Of a DNA stretch of 64,000 nucleotides, positions 7,226 through 14,958 are shown piece after piece. Source of the DNA: JADHMP01 sp964386915 (lineage in GTDB: Bacteria > Bacteroidota > Bacteroidia > Flavobacteriales > Flavobacteriaceae); contig CAYLUQ010000004.1 of NCBI GenBank assembly GCA_964386915.1, forward strand, positions 62,001-126,000, in the 5' to 3' direction. The notes beneath the pieces are model-generated. The model worked only from the letters and a program-made list of their open reading frames with translations, was not told the origin of the DNA and did no database searches. The translations under genes and the position numbers were made by a program. The first letter of the stretch is position 1. Every line of letters starts with the position of its first letter.

Positions 7226-8655
7226 TAAGGAGAAATTCTGCCCACTGGTCGAACTTCTTGCCCTTTGATTCCGGTTAGGCGATCGCCTAAAACGTTCCGT
7301 ACCGAATCGGCTATTTTAGAGATATGGGCCACTATTTCGGGATTTTGAGCAGCCACATCAAATTGTTCTTGTGGGTCTGTTTTTAAGTTAAATAAAGCCG
7401 GAGTCTTGATTTCATTCATTTCATAGGGAACCGGAAAGCCATCATTAGTGCCCGAACGACCATTTAACGTTCTATAGGTATGAGGCACGTAGAGTTTCCA
7501 ATCTTTATGACGTACCGCATGCAATTCGTTGGTGCGGTAATAAAAGAAAAAGTTTTGATGAGGAGCTTTTTGGGTTTTTCCTGTCAAAAGAGGCACCAAA
7601 GAAGCACCATCAATTTTGAGTGTTGGCAAAGCACTTTGTGTCCAATCGGCCAGAGTGGGAAGCCAATCAATTCCCATGGCGGGGGCTTCTATGAGGGTGT
7701 TTGGAGTAATAGCCTTGGGATATTTTACTAAGGCTGGCACACGGTGCCCGCCTTCCCAATTAGTGCCTTTTCCTTCTCTAAATTGACCCGGGGAACCCGA
7801 ATGTCCGCCATAGGACAACCAGGGTCCGTTATCTGAAGTGAAAACCAAAATGGTGTTTTCTTCTAAGCCGTTTTTTTGGAGTGTCTCCACAATTTGTCCC
7901 ACTCCATCATCAATTTCATGTATCACATCACCATAAAGCCCTCTACTTTGAGAACCGGCAAATTGATCACTAACAAAAAGAGGAACGTGAGGCTGCGGAT
8001 GAGGGAGATAGATGAAAAAGGGTTCGTCTTTATGCGCTTCTATAAAATCGACGGCTTTATTCGTCAAGGCTTGAGTTAAAAAAGACTGGTCTTCTAGTTT
8101 TTGAATGGGCGTTTCGTTTTCATATAAATAAATGTCTGGAAAATTGAATACGCTTCCTTGTTGAGGGTGTTTGGGCCACATATCATTGGAATATAAAATT
8201 CCAAAAAACTCGTCAAAGCCATGTTTTCGAGGGAGGAATTCGGGAGCATCTCCTAAGTGCCATTTACCAAAAATGGCGGTGGCATAGCCTTGGGCTTTGA
8301 GCATTTCTGCCAGGGTGGTTTCATTGGGATTAAGTCCCACTTTTGAACCGGGGCTGTAGGCGTTGTGAATGCCAATACGATCAGAATAGCATCCGGTGAG
8401 AATGGAAGCTCGAGAAGCCGAGCACACCGGCTGCGTGGCATAATAGGAACTGAATCGCGCGCCCTGAGCTGCTATTTCATCTAAATGGGGGGTGGTAAAT
8501 CCAGCAGCTCCATAGACCCCTAAATCGGCATATCCTTGATCATCAGTTAAAATAAAGATCACATTTGGAGGTCTAGTTGGTTTAGATGTTTCACAAGCCG
8601 CCAACCCTAAAAAAAGGGGCAACCCAAATTGAAATAACCGTTTAAAAAACTGCAT
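7225..8655 (-). CDS. Family S1 sulfatase, predicted lipoprotein
   Basis: 476 residues. A lipoprotein signal with lipobox LAAC (Cys21) is followed by a sulfatase domain starting PPNVIFILTDDQGYADLG, with metal-binding Asp38 and Asp39. The formylglycine motif is C78-S-A-S-R82, the C-x-A-x-R form, and GKWHLGD follows near residue 131, as in type I sulfatases. It should cleave sulfate esters from sugars or small metabolites in the periplasm or at the surface. Maturation needs a formylglycine-generating or radical-SAM enzyme, and none is encoded in the window; GldK has the related fold but is a structural secretion protein. It is coupled to the downstream PhyH oxygenase. It is not next to SusC/SusD genes inside this window, so a polysaccharide locus cannot be claimed. 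Confidence 0.9.
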   Translation of the reverse strand: MQFFKRLFQFGLPLFLGLAACETSKPTRPPNVIFILTDDQGYADLGVYGAAGFTTPHLDEIAAQGARFSSYYATQPVCSASRASILTGCYSDRIGIHNAYSPGSKVGLNPNETTLAEMLKAQGYATAIFGKWHLGDAPEFLPRKHGFDEFFGILYSNDMWPKHPQQGSVFNFPDIYLYENETPIQKLEDQSFLTQALTNKAVDFIEAHKDEPFFIYLPHPQPHVPLFVSDQFAGSQSRGLYGDVIHEIDDGVGQIVETLQKNGLEENTILVFTSDNGPWLSYGGHSGSPGQFREGKGTNWEGGHRVPALVKYPKAITPNTLIEAPAMGIDWLPTLADWTQSALPTLKIDGASLVPLLTGKTQKAPHQNFFFYYRTNELHAVRHKDWKLYVPHTYRTLNGRSGTNDGFPVPYEMNEIKTPALFNLKTDPQEQFDVAAQNPEIVAHISKIADSVRNVLGDRLTGIKGQEVRPVGRISP

Positions 8656-8735
8656 TTTGTTTCTTATTTTTTCTACCTTCCAATTTAGTCAAAAAACAAT
8701 ACATTAGTTGTGGTAGGTTAAAAATTCTCTTTATT

Positions 8736-9980
8736 ATGAAAAAATTTTTAGGTCTTTTTCTTCTAACAGCAAATGCTATAGTAGCACAAGCAATTCCGCA
8801 CATAAATCAAATCGAATTAGAGGCTAAAGTAGACTCCATCATTGCGTCTGGTATTGCTCAAAAAGCCTTTCCAGGAGCCCAGGTTTTACTTTATAAAAAA
8901 GGGAAAATAGTGTTGCATAAGGCCTATGGTCACCATACCTACAACCAAGAGGCAGCAGTAGATCAGGAGCATCTCTACGATTTAGCCTCCGTCACCAAAA
9001 TATTAGCCAGCACACTTGCCTTTATGAAATTGTATGAATTGTATCCCATCAATCTAGATCAAAAAGTAAGTGCTTTTATGCCCCAATTAAAAAATACCAA
9101 TAAAGAGCATTCTACCTTTCGTGCAATTTTGAGCCACGGTGCAGGCTGGTTACCCTATCTCACCCATCAGCAAAAAATATATCGCAAAAATGGGAGCTTT
9201 AGGTGGCATAGCCTATCCCAAAAACAGTCTAAACGCTACCCTATGCCCTTAAATGATGTTTGGTATGTCCATAAAAATTATCCTAAAAAAATAGCACGAC
9301 GCATTAAACGCACACCCGTAGAAAATGTGGGTCAATATCGTTATTCGGGTTTGTGGTTTTTTCTATTGCCAGAAATGGTTCGGCAACTCAGTGGCCTTTC
9401 TTTTGATGAATTTTTAAACACGCATTATTATGCGCCCATGGGTTTGGAACGGATTGGATTTATCCCGCAAAAAAAGTTTCCTAAAAATGAAATTGTTCCC
9501 ACAGAAAGAGATAGTCTGTTTCGCAAAGAGTTGGTACAAGGTTGGGTACACGATGAAGCAGCCGCTTTGATGGGAGGAGTGTCTGGCAATGCCGGTTTAT
9601 TTGCCAATGCACAAAGCATTGCGCCTTTGCTGGAAATGCTCTTACACCAAGGGCAATATAAAGGCAAAACCTATTTGAATTCGGAAACAGTAGCCACCTT
9701 TAGCCGTGTGGCAAATCCCGGAACGGATAACAGAAGGGGATTGGGTTTTGACAAGCCAGAATTGATTCCCCTGGGCAATGGGCGATATCCGTCTGCTTAT
9801 TCCAGTGCGAGTAGTTTTGGGCACAGCGGATTTACCGGAACCTTTGTATGGGTTGACCCAGAACACGATTGCTTTGTTGTGTTCTTAAGCAACAGGGTTT
9901 ATCCTAGCCGAGCACAACGGAAATTATATGAATTAGGCATTCGAGGAGCCCTACTAGATCATGTTATTCAACTCCATTAA
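8736..9980 (+). CDS. Beta-lactamase-family serine hydrolase (exported)
   Basis: 414 residues with a Sec signal (cut near VAQA, residues 16-19). Class C beta-lactamase/DD-peptidase fold: the nucleophile motif S85-V-T-K88 is intact, and HSGFTGT near the C-terminus takes the place of the K-T-G box as in esterase/peptidase branches. The Tyr motif reads Y203-S-G rather than Y-x-N, a deviation from classical beta-lactamases. Likely roles are D-amino-acid peptidase, carboxypeptidase or esterase in the periplasm. The 20-base overlap with the VanX-like gene downstream suggests joint action on D-Ala-containing cell-wall peptides. Antibiotic resistance is not supported. The substrate remains open. Confidence 0.85.
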   Translation: MKKFLGLFLLTANAIVAQAIPHINQIELEAKVDSIIASGIAQKAFPGAQVLLYKKGKIVLHKAYGHHTYNQEAAVDQEHLYDLASVTKILASTLAFMKLYELYPINLDQKVSAFMPQLKNTNKEHSTFRAILSHGAGWLPYLTHQQKIYRKNGSFRWHSLSQKQSKRYPMPLNDVWYVHKNYPKKIARRIKRTPVENVGQYRYSGLWFFLLPEMVRQLSGLSFDEFLNTHYYAPMGLERIGFIPQKKFPKNEIVPTERDSLFRKELVQGWVHDEAAALMGGVSGNAGLFANAQSIAPLLEMLLHQGQYKGKTYLNSETVATFSRVANPGTDNRRGLGFDKPELIPLGNGRYPSAYSSASSFGHSGFTGTFVWVDPEHDCFVVFLSNRVYPSRAQRKLYELGIRGALLDHVIQLH

Positions 9981-10650
9981 AATAGCATTCTGTGTTACGC
10001 TTCTTGGTTTGAGTCAAATACGAGGGCAAAAACCAGCTGATTTTGTTGACTTAAGCGCAACTGTACCTCAACTAGTTGTTTCCCTTCGCTATGGAACCCA
10101 CAAAAATTTTATGGGGCGTGTTGTTCAGGGTTATGAAAATCCGATTCCCCTAGGCACAAAAGCACTAGCTGAAGGCTTGCAATGCGTGCAAATGGAGCTT
10201 GCAAAAAAAGGTTTTGGGTTAATTCTTTATGACAGCTATCGCCCCCAAAAGGCAGTGGATGATTTTGTGGTTTGGTCAAGCCAAGAAAAAGACACGCTTA
10301 TGAAAAGTCTATACTATCCACAACAGCTTAAATCGGAATTATTTGCTTTAGGTTTTATAGCATCTCAATCGGGTCATAGCAGAGGAAGCACTATTGATGT
10401 GGGCTTAGTTCAATGGACTGAGAAAGGGGAATACGAACTTGTAGACATGGGAAGTCCTTGGGATTTTTTTGGCCCAGAAGCCACTATAAACTATACTTTT
10501 CTAAGCGCTGAGCAACGCAATAATAGAATGAAGTTATACGAGCCTATGTTAGCCTGTGGTTTTAAACCCTACGCCAAAGAGTGGTGGCATTTTACCCTTA
10601 AAAACGAGCCCTATCCTGATACTTATTTCAATTTTGATTTAACTCCTTAA
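9961..10650 (+). CDS. D-alanyl-D-alanine dipeptidase (VanX/DdpX-like, M15D), exported
   Basis: 229 residues with an N-terminal Sec signal (ending near RGQ, residue 23). The zinc site is complete: S-x-H139-x-x-G-x-x-x-D146 and E207-W-W-H210, plus Arg94 in DSYRP, which in VanX stabilises the transition state. The enzyme splits D-Ala-D-Ala into D-Ala. With a signal peptide and no vanH/vanA neighbours it is better read as a periplasmic scavenger of murein fragments, like DdpX, than as a vancomycin resistance factor. It overlaps the upstream serine hydrolase by 20 bases, so the two are one transcript. Its 3' end overlaps the convergent SLC13 gene by 23 bases. Confidence 0.9.
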   Translation: MLFNSIKIAFCVTLLGLSQIRGQKPADFVDLSATVPQLVVSLRYGTHKNFMGRVVQGYENPIPLGTKALAEGLQCVQMELAKKGFGLILYDSYRPQKAVDDFVVWSSQEKDTLMKSLYYPQQLKSELFALGFIASQSGHSRGSTIDVGLVQWTEKGEYELVDMGSPWDFFGPEATINYTFLSAEQRNNRMKLYEPMLACGFKPYAKEWWHFTLKNEPYPDTYFNFDLTP

Positions 10651-12109
10651 AGGCTTCTGGAAAATGTTGGAGATCAATTTCCCATAAAAGAGGCAACAGG
10701 ATATATACGGCAATAGTAATGAGTAAAATTGAGAGTAAATTCATGGCAAAACCTCTTGACACCATATCGGGAATACGCAAATAGCCTGCTCCAAAAACCA
10801 CCGCATTGGGAGGAGTGGCAACGGGCAGCATAAATGCACAGGAGGCTGCCACGGCGGCTGCCACCATTAAACCAAAAGGATGAACACCAATTTCTAAAGC
10901 TAGGGGTGCTAAAACCGGAAGCATCATAGCTGTGGTGGCTAGATTGGATGTGATTTCAGTTAAAAAATTAACCGCTGCAATGAGCAACACTAAGGTGATT
11001 AATAAAGGCCACTCGCTAAAGCTTGTCATTTGAAGTCCTAGCCAAGCTGCTAGACCGGTTGTTTCAAACCCTTTGGCTAGAGCCATGCCGCCTCCAAATA
11101 AGAGAATAATTCCCCAAGGTAGCTGAACGGCTTCTTTCCAATTTAAAATTCTTTTTTGCCTGTTTTGAGTGGGCAGTAGAAATAATAGCAAACTAAAAGA
11201 AACAGCAATGATTGTATCGTCTATGGCAGGAAGAAAGCTTTGTAATAAAAATGAACGGGTAATCCAACAAAAGGCTGTTAAACCAAAGACAAACCCCACC
11301 ATTTTTTCTTCAAATGAAATTTTTCCTAACTCTTTTTGCATACGTTTCACCTCCGCTCTACCTGCTGCAAAAGCCGTTGATTTTAATTGAAAGGCAAAAC
11401 GGGTGAGATACAACCAACAGAGAAAAAGCAAGACGAGAGAAACGGGTAAGCCAAAGGCCATCCATTGCATAAAACTAATTTCATAGCCATAGGTGTTTTC
11501 CAATACCCCAGCTAAAACCAAGTTGGGCGGAGTGCCAATAAGGGTAGCAATTCCTCCAATGGAAGCACTATAGGCTATGGCTAGCATAAGTGCCTTGCCA
11601 AAAAGCAGGTTTTCATCTTCAGGAGTTTGGGGGTTGTCTTTCAATTGGTTGATTATGGCCATTCCAATGGGCAGCATCATGACAGATGTAGCGGTGTTAG
11701 AAATCCACATAGAAAGAAAGGCCGTGGCCACCATAAAACCCAAGAGAATCCGATTGAGATCGGATCCCATAAACAAGATTATTTGCAGTGCGATTCTTTT
11801 GTGCAATTTCCATTTCTCAATAGCAATAGCAATGATGAATCCCCCCATGTAGAGAAAAACATATTTGTGTCCAAAAGCGGCTGTGGTGGTGGCTAAATCT
11901 AGCCCTCCAAAAAGGGGAAATAAAACAATGGGCAATAGGGCTGTAGCAGCAATGGGAATAGCTTCTGTGATCCACCAAATGGCTATCCAAACCGTTGCGG
12001 CAAGGGTGGTTTGTCCGGCAGCAGAAAGCCCCTCGATTGAAACCAAGAAATGCAAAAAAATAAAAGCGATAGGCCCTAAAAAAAGCCCCCCTAATTGTGC
12101 GTTTTTCAC
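10628..12109 (-). CDS. SLC13/DASS family sodium-coupled anion transporter
   Basis: 493 residues with about eleven to twelve membrane segments. Both halves carry the DASS SNT-type substrate/sodium signature: ISNTATSVMMLP and TSNLATTAMMLP, followed by PVATPPNAVVFG. Members import di- and tricarboxylates or sulfate at the inner membrane. Start choice: a GTG codon at 12109-12107 that overlaps the stop of the upstream SnoaL-like gene as GTGA. The gene is third in a nagB, SnoaL-like, SLC13 operon, so its cargo may be an organic acid connected to amino-sugar use, but this is inference from position. The 3' end overlaps the convergent VanX-like gene. Confidence 0.88.
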   Translation of the reverse strand: MKNAQLGGLFLGPIAFIFLHFLVSIEGLSAAGQTTLAATVWIAIWWITEAIPIAATALLPIVLFPLFGGLDLATTTAAFGHKYVFLYMGGFIIAIAIEKWKLHKRIALQIILFMGSDLNRILLGFMVATAFLSMWISNTATSVMMLPIGMAIINQLKDNPQTPEDENLLFGKALMLAIAYSASIGGIATLIGTPPNLVLAGVLENTYGYEISFMQWMAFGLPVSLVLLFLCWLYLTRFAFQLKSTAFAAGRAEVKRMQKELGKISFEEKMVGFVFGLTAFCWITRSFLLQSFLPAIDDTIIAVSFSLLLFLLPTQNRQKRILNWKEAVQLPWGIILLFGGGMALAKGFETTGLAAWLGLQMTSFSEWPLLITLVLLIAAVNFLTEITSNLATTAMMLPVLAPLALEIGVHPFGLMVAAAVAASCAFMLPVATPPNAVVFGAGYLRIPDMVSRGFAMNLLSILLITIAVYILLPLLWEIDLQHFPEAFKELNQN

Positions 12110-12561
12110 GGCTTGGTATTTGATGCAGAAGTATGGTCATTGACCATATACCATTGTCCTCCTTTTTTGAGCCAACCCACACTAAAATAGCCAAAAGCAT
12201 CTCCAATAGAGCGCGCTAATTCATATTTTCCTTCTAGCAAAACAAAGGTGGGTGACCACTGCTGAAGGGAAAGAATGGTGAAGGTGAGTTGCCCCATTTG
12301 GGTTTGATTAGGATAAGCCTTTTCATAGCGCTCCTTAATGGCTTGCCAGCCATATTGAGGGCCTCCGGCTCCTGAAAAAACTATTTTAGGACTTTTCAGA
12401 TAGCCCTCCATAAATCCACTGATATCTCCTTCGTTCCAAGCTTTTTCTTGCTTTTCCATAATTGAAGCAATGGCCAACGAGTCTTTTTCCTTGATTTTCA
12501 TTTGCGCCAGAAGGCCGTGCCCTAGAAAACCAAAAAGCAATACGACAATCAGTTGCTTCAT
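12106..12561 (-). CDS. SnoaL/DUF4440-like (NTF2 fold) exported protein
   Basis: 151 residues with a Sec signal (MKQLIVVLLFGFLGHGLLAQ). The mature part matches the NTF2-fold DUF4440/SnoaL_3 pattern: an N-terminal helix with KAWNEGDISGFMEGY, then YGWQAIKERYEKAYPNQ, and a C-terminal YFSVGWLKKGGQWYMVNDHTS strand pair. Proteins of this type are common single-domain periplasmic proteins in Bacteroidota. Some act as cyclases, isomerases or ligand-binding modules, and the activity cannot be predicted. It lies 9 bases after nagB and overlaps the SLC13 start by 4 bases, so it is co-transcribed with both. Confidence 0.78.
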   Translation of the reverse strand: MKQLIVVLLFGFLGHGLLAQMKIKEKDSLAIASIMEKQEKAWNEGDISGFMEGYLKSPKIVFSGAGGPQYGWQAIKERYEKAYPNQTQMGQLTFTILSLQQWSPTFVLLEGKYELARSIGDAFGYFSVGWLKKGGQWYMVNDHTSASNTKP

Positions 12562-12570
12562 ATCTCCTAA

Positions 12571-14499
12571 TTAAAAATGATACCGTTTAAAAGCTTCCAT
12601 AGCCGCGTAGTCTGAAAGACCAAGTGAGCGAAATCGTTGAGCGGTTTCTGCATTTCGGTCTTCTGCTCGCACCCAAAATTCACGGTGATCATTCCCTTGG
12701 AACATCACCCCGTCTTTTTGAGATTGATGGAAGAAAATAGCTTTTCGTTTGCGCAATACTTGATCCGGACTCATGGGAACAGCCATTTCAATTTCGTGCA
12801 TTTCCCACTCGTGCCAAGCCCCTCTGTAGAGCCAAACCCAACAGTTGTCCATATAAGGCTCACTTTTGAGTTGTTGCAGGGCCGCAAAAATAATGTCGAG
12901 ACACACACGGTGGGTGCCGTGGGGATCGGCTAAGTCGCCAGCAGCATAAATTTGATGGGGTTTAATCTTCTTTATTAAATTTACCGCAATATCAATGTCA
13001 GCTTGTGAAATGGGGCTTTTGGTTACACGCCCTGTTTCATAAAAGGGAGAATTGAGAAAATGAACCTGTGTATCGGGCAATCCAAAAAATCGGGTGGCTC
13101 CTAGGGATTCGAATTTTCTTATAAAGCCCTTGAGATTTCGAACCTCTTTAGGGTCGGGTTGATTGATTTTTTTAGATTTAAATTTGGTTAATATTTTGGC
13201 AAATTGATCTTCTAAAACTTTAGGAAACAAGGCGTGTGTAACCTCTAGAAACTTTCTTGCTTCCGCATCCGAAACAGCAATATTGCCCGAAGTTTGATAG
13301 GCAATATGCACTTCATGCCCTTGACTCACCAAGCGGTCAAAAGTGCCTCCCATAGAAATAACATCGTCATCGGGATGGGGACTAAAAATGATAACTCTTT
13401 TTGGGTGTGGGCTTTTTCGTTCTGGCCGTTTGGTATCGTCGGCATTGGGTTTTCCACCCGGCCACCCAGAGATTGCATTTTGAAACCGATTGAATATTTC
13501 AATATTCAAATCATACGAAGAACCATATTCTGCAATGAGATCAGACATGCCATTTTGGTTGTAGTCTTCGTCGGTTAATTTAAGTATAGACTTTTTGGTT
13601 TTTTCACACAACCAAACCACAGCTTTAACCTTGTTGTCTTCGTTCCAAGTGCAACTTTCCACCACCCAAGGGGTTTTCATTCTGGTGAGTTCTGAGGCTG
13701 CCTCTTGGTCTAACACTATGGTTGTGTTATTATGAAGCTGCAAGTAGGTGGTTGGAATTAAGGGTGTGATTTCTCCTTCTATGGCTTTTTGAATGATTTC
13801 AGCTTTGTTAGAACCCCAAGCCATCAATAAAATTCTGCGCGCTTTTAATATGGTTTGAATACCCATAGTAATGGCTTTTCTAGGCACATTTTCTATGCCT
13901 TGAAAGGCTGCGGCAGCATCATATCTAGTGAGGTGGTCTAGGGTGATGAGTCGGGTTTGAGCGTTTAGGTTAGAACCGGGTTCATTAAACCCAATATGTC
14001 CTGTTCTACCAATGCCCAATATTTGAAGATCAAGACCCCCTGCTGCTTGAATTTTCTTTTCATAGTCTTTGCAAAAAGCTCTAATTTCTTCGGGCTTTAG
14101 CATTCCATTTGGAATATGAATATTTTCTTTAGGAATATCAATATGATCAAAGAGGTTTTCATGCATAAAGTAGTGGTAGCTTTGAGCATCCTTGGGGGTA
14201 ATGGGAACATATTCGTCCAAATTAAAGGTGATCACATTTTTAAAGCTCAACATCTCCTCTTGATGCAACCTAATTAGCTCTCTATAAACACTAATGGGTG
14301 TTGAGCCTGTGGCTAATCCCAACACGCAATTTTTATTTTCTTTTTGCTTTTTACGAATTAAATCTGCAATGGATTTGGCTACTCTTTTAGATCCTTCGGC
14401 TGGAGTTTCAAACACAACACTATGCAATTTTTCATAGCGGGTTTCTTCAAAGGCACCTGGATTTTCAAAAGCGAGTTGGTCTTTTGGTTTAGCCGTCAT
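12571..14499 (-). CDS. nagB: Glucosamine-6-phosphate deaminase fused to a LmbE/PIG-L-like domain
   Basis: 642 residues from the ATG at 14499; an in-frame TTG two codons upstream is less likely. Residues ~15-270 are a NagB domain, with GLATGSTPI, ITFNLDEY and GIGRTGHIGFNEPGS motifs. Residues ~375-640 are a PIG-L/LmbE deacetylase-like domain, with SPHPDDD and a later DPHGTHR zinc-ligand segment. This two-domain form is usual in Bacteroidota. The first domain converts glucosamine 6-phosphate to fructose 6-phosphate and ammonia; the second may deacetylate N-acetylglucosamine derivatives. It is the first gene of a three-gene operon. The position next to cell-wall turnover genes (serine hydrolase, VanX-like) fits recycling of amino sugars, though those genes lie on the other strand. 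Confidence 0.92.
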   Translation of the reverse strand: MTAKPKDQLAFENPGAFEETRYEKLHSVVFETPAEGSKRVAKSIADLIRKKQKENKNCVLGLATGSTPISVYRELIRLHQEEMLSFKNVITFNLDEYVPITPKDAQSYHYFMHENLFDHIDIPKENIHIPNGMLKPEEIRAFCKDYEKKIQAAGGLDLQILGIGRTGHIGFNEPGSNLNAQTRLITLDHLTRYDAAAAFQGIENVPRKAITMGIQTILKARRILLMAWGSNKAEIIQKAIEGEITPLIPTTYLQLHNNTTIVLDQEAASELTRMKTPWVVESCTWNEDNKVKAVVWLCEKTKKSILKLTDEDYNQNGMSDLIAEYGSSYDLNIEIFNRFQNAISGWPGGKPNADDTKRPERKSPHPKRVIIFSPHPDDDVISMGGTFDRLVSQGHEVHIAYQTSGNIAVSDAEARKFLEVTHALFPKVLEDQFAKILTKFKSKKINQPDPKEVRNLKGFIRKFESLGATRFFGLPDTQVHFLNSPFYETGRVTKSPISQADIDIAVNLIKKIKPHQIYAAGDLADPHGTHRVCLDIIFAALQQLKSEPYMDNCWVWLYRGAWHEWEMHEIEMAVPMSPDQVLRKRKAIFFHQSQKDGVMFQGNDHREFWVRAEDRNAETAQRFRSLGLSDYAAMEAFKRYHF

Positions 14500-14615
14500 T
14501 TTCAAATTGGTTTTAAGTAAATGCTAATTTAAGGATTATCTGAAAAGTAGTTCTTATTTTAACTCGTTTTAAAAAATAAAAGGAATTAAATTAAATATTT
14601 ATGTAATTTAGGGCA

Positions 14616-14909
14616 ATGCGCTCAAATTTTATCATTTTCATATTACTTGGGTTGATGGGATTAAATCTATCCCTACCTTCTATTTCCCTCCTAGTGTCAG
14701 ATTCCAAATATTCCCTCATTTTGGCATCAAATGAAACTGAAAATGAAGGAGAAGAAAATGAATGGGATCAAAAAAACCTAGTCTATTTTCAGACTAACTT
14801 ATGCTTACAATTGGTTGAAGGGAGTTTGATTAAAAGCCCCCTACAACCCCTTTATAATCCGCATAATGCAAACCCCATTAATCCTCCCCCGGAAATAACG
14901 ATTTTTTAA
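14616..14909 (+). CDS. Small hypothetical exported protein
   Basis: 97 residues, not recognised. Residues 1-27 form a signal-like hydrophobic segment (IIFILLGLMGLNLSLPSISLL). The mature part is short, with an acidic patch (ETENEGEENEWDQ) and a proline-rich tail (INPPPEITIF). A near-consensus -7 box TAATTTAG lies at 14604-14611, just ahead of the ATG. The gene precedes a SulP permease by 49 bases, so the two may be co-transcribed. Composition and a clear signal support a real gene, but there is no domain and no function can be offered. Confidence 0.5.
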   Translation: MRSNFIIFILLGLMGLNLSLPSISLLVSDSKYSLILASNETENEGEENEWDQKNLVYFQTNLCLQLVEGSLIKSPLQPLYNPHNANPINPPPEITIF

Positions 14910-14958
14910 TTGCTTACACCTTAAATCATTATTTAACGAATTACTTAACCTTATTGTT

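Noticed and set aside
9961..10650. Vancomycin resistance gene (vanX)
   Set aside because: The protein has a signal peptide and no vanH, vanA or vanRS genes nearby; a cell-wall scavenging role is simpler.
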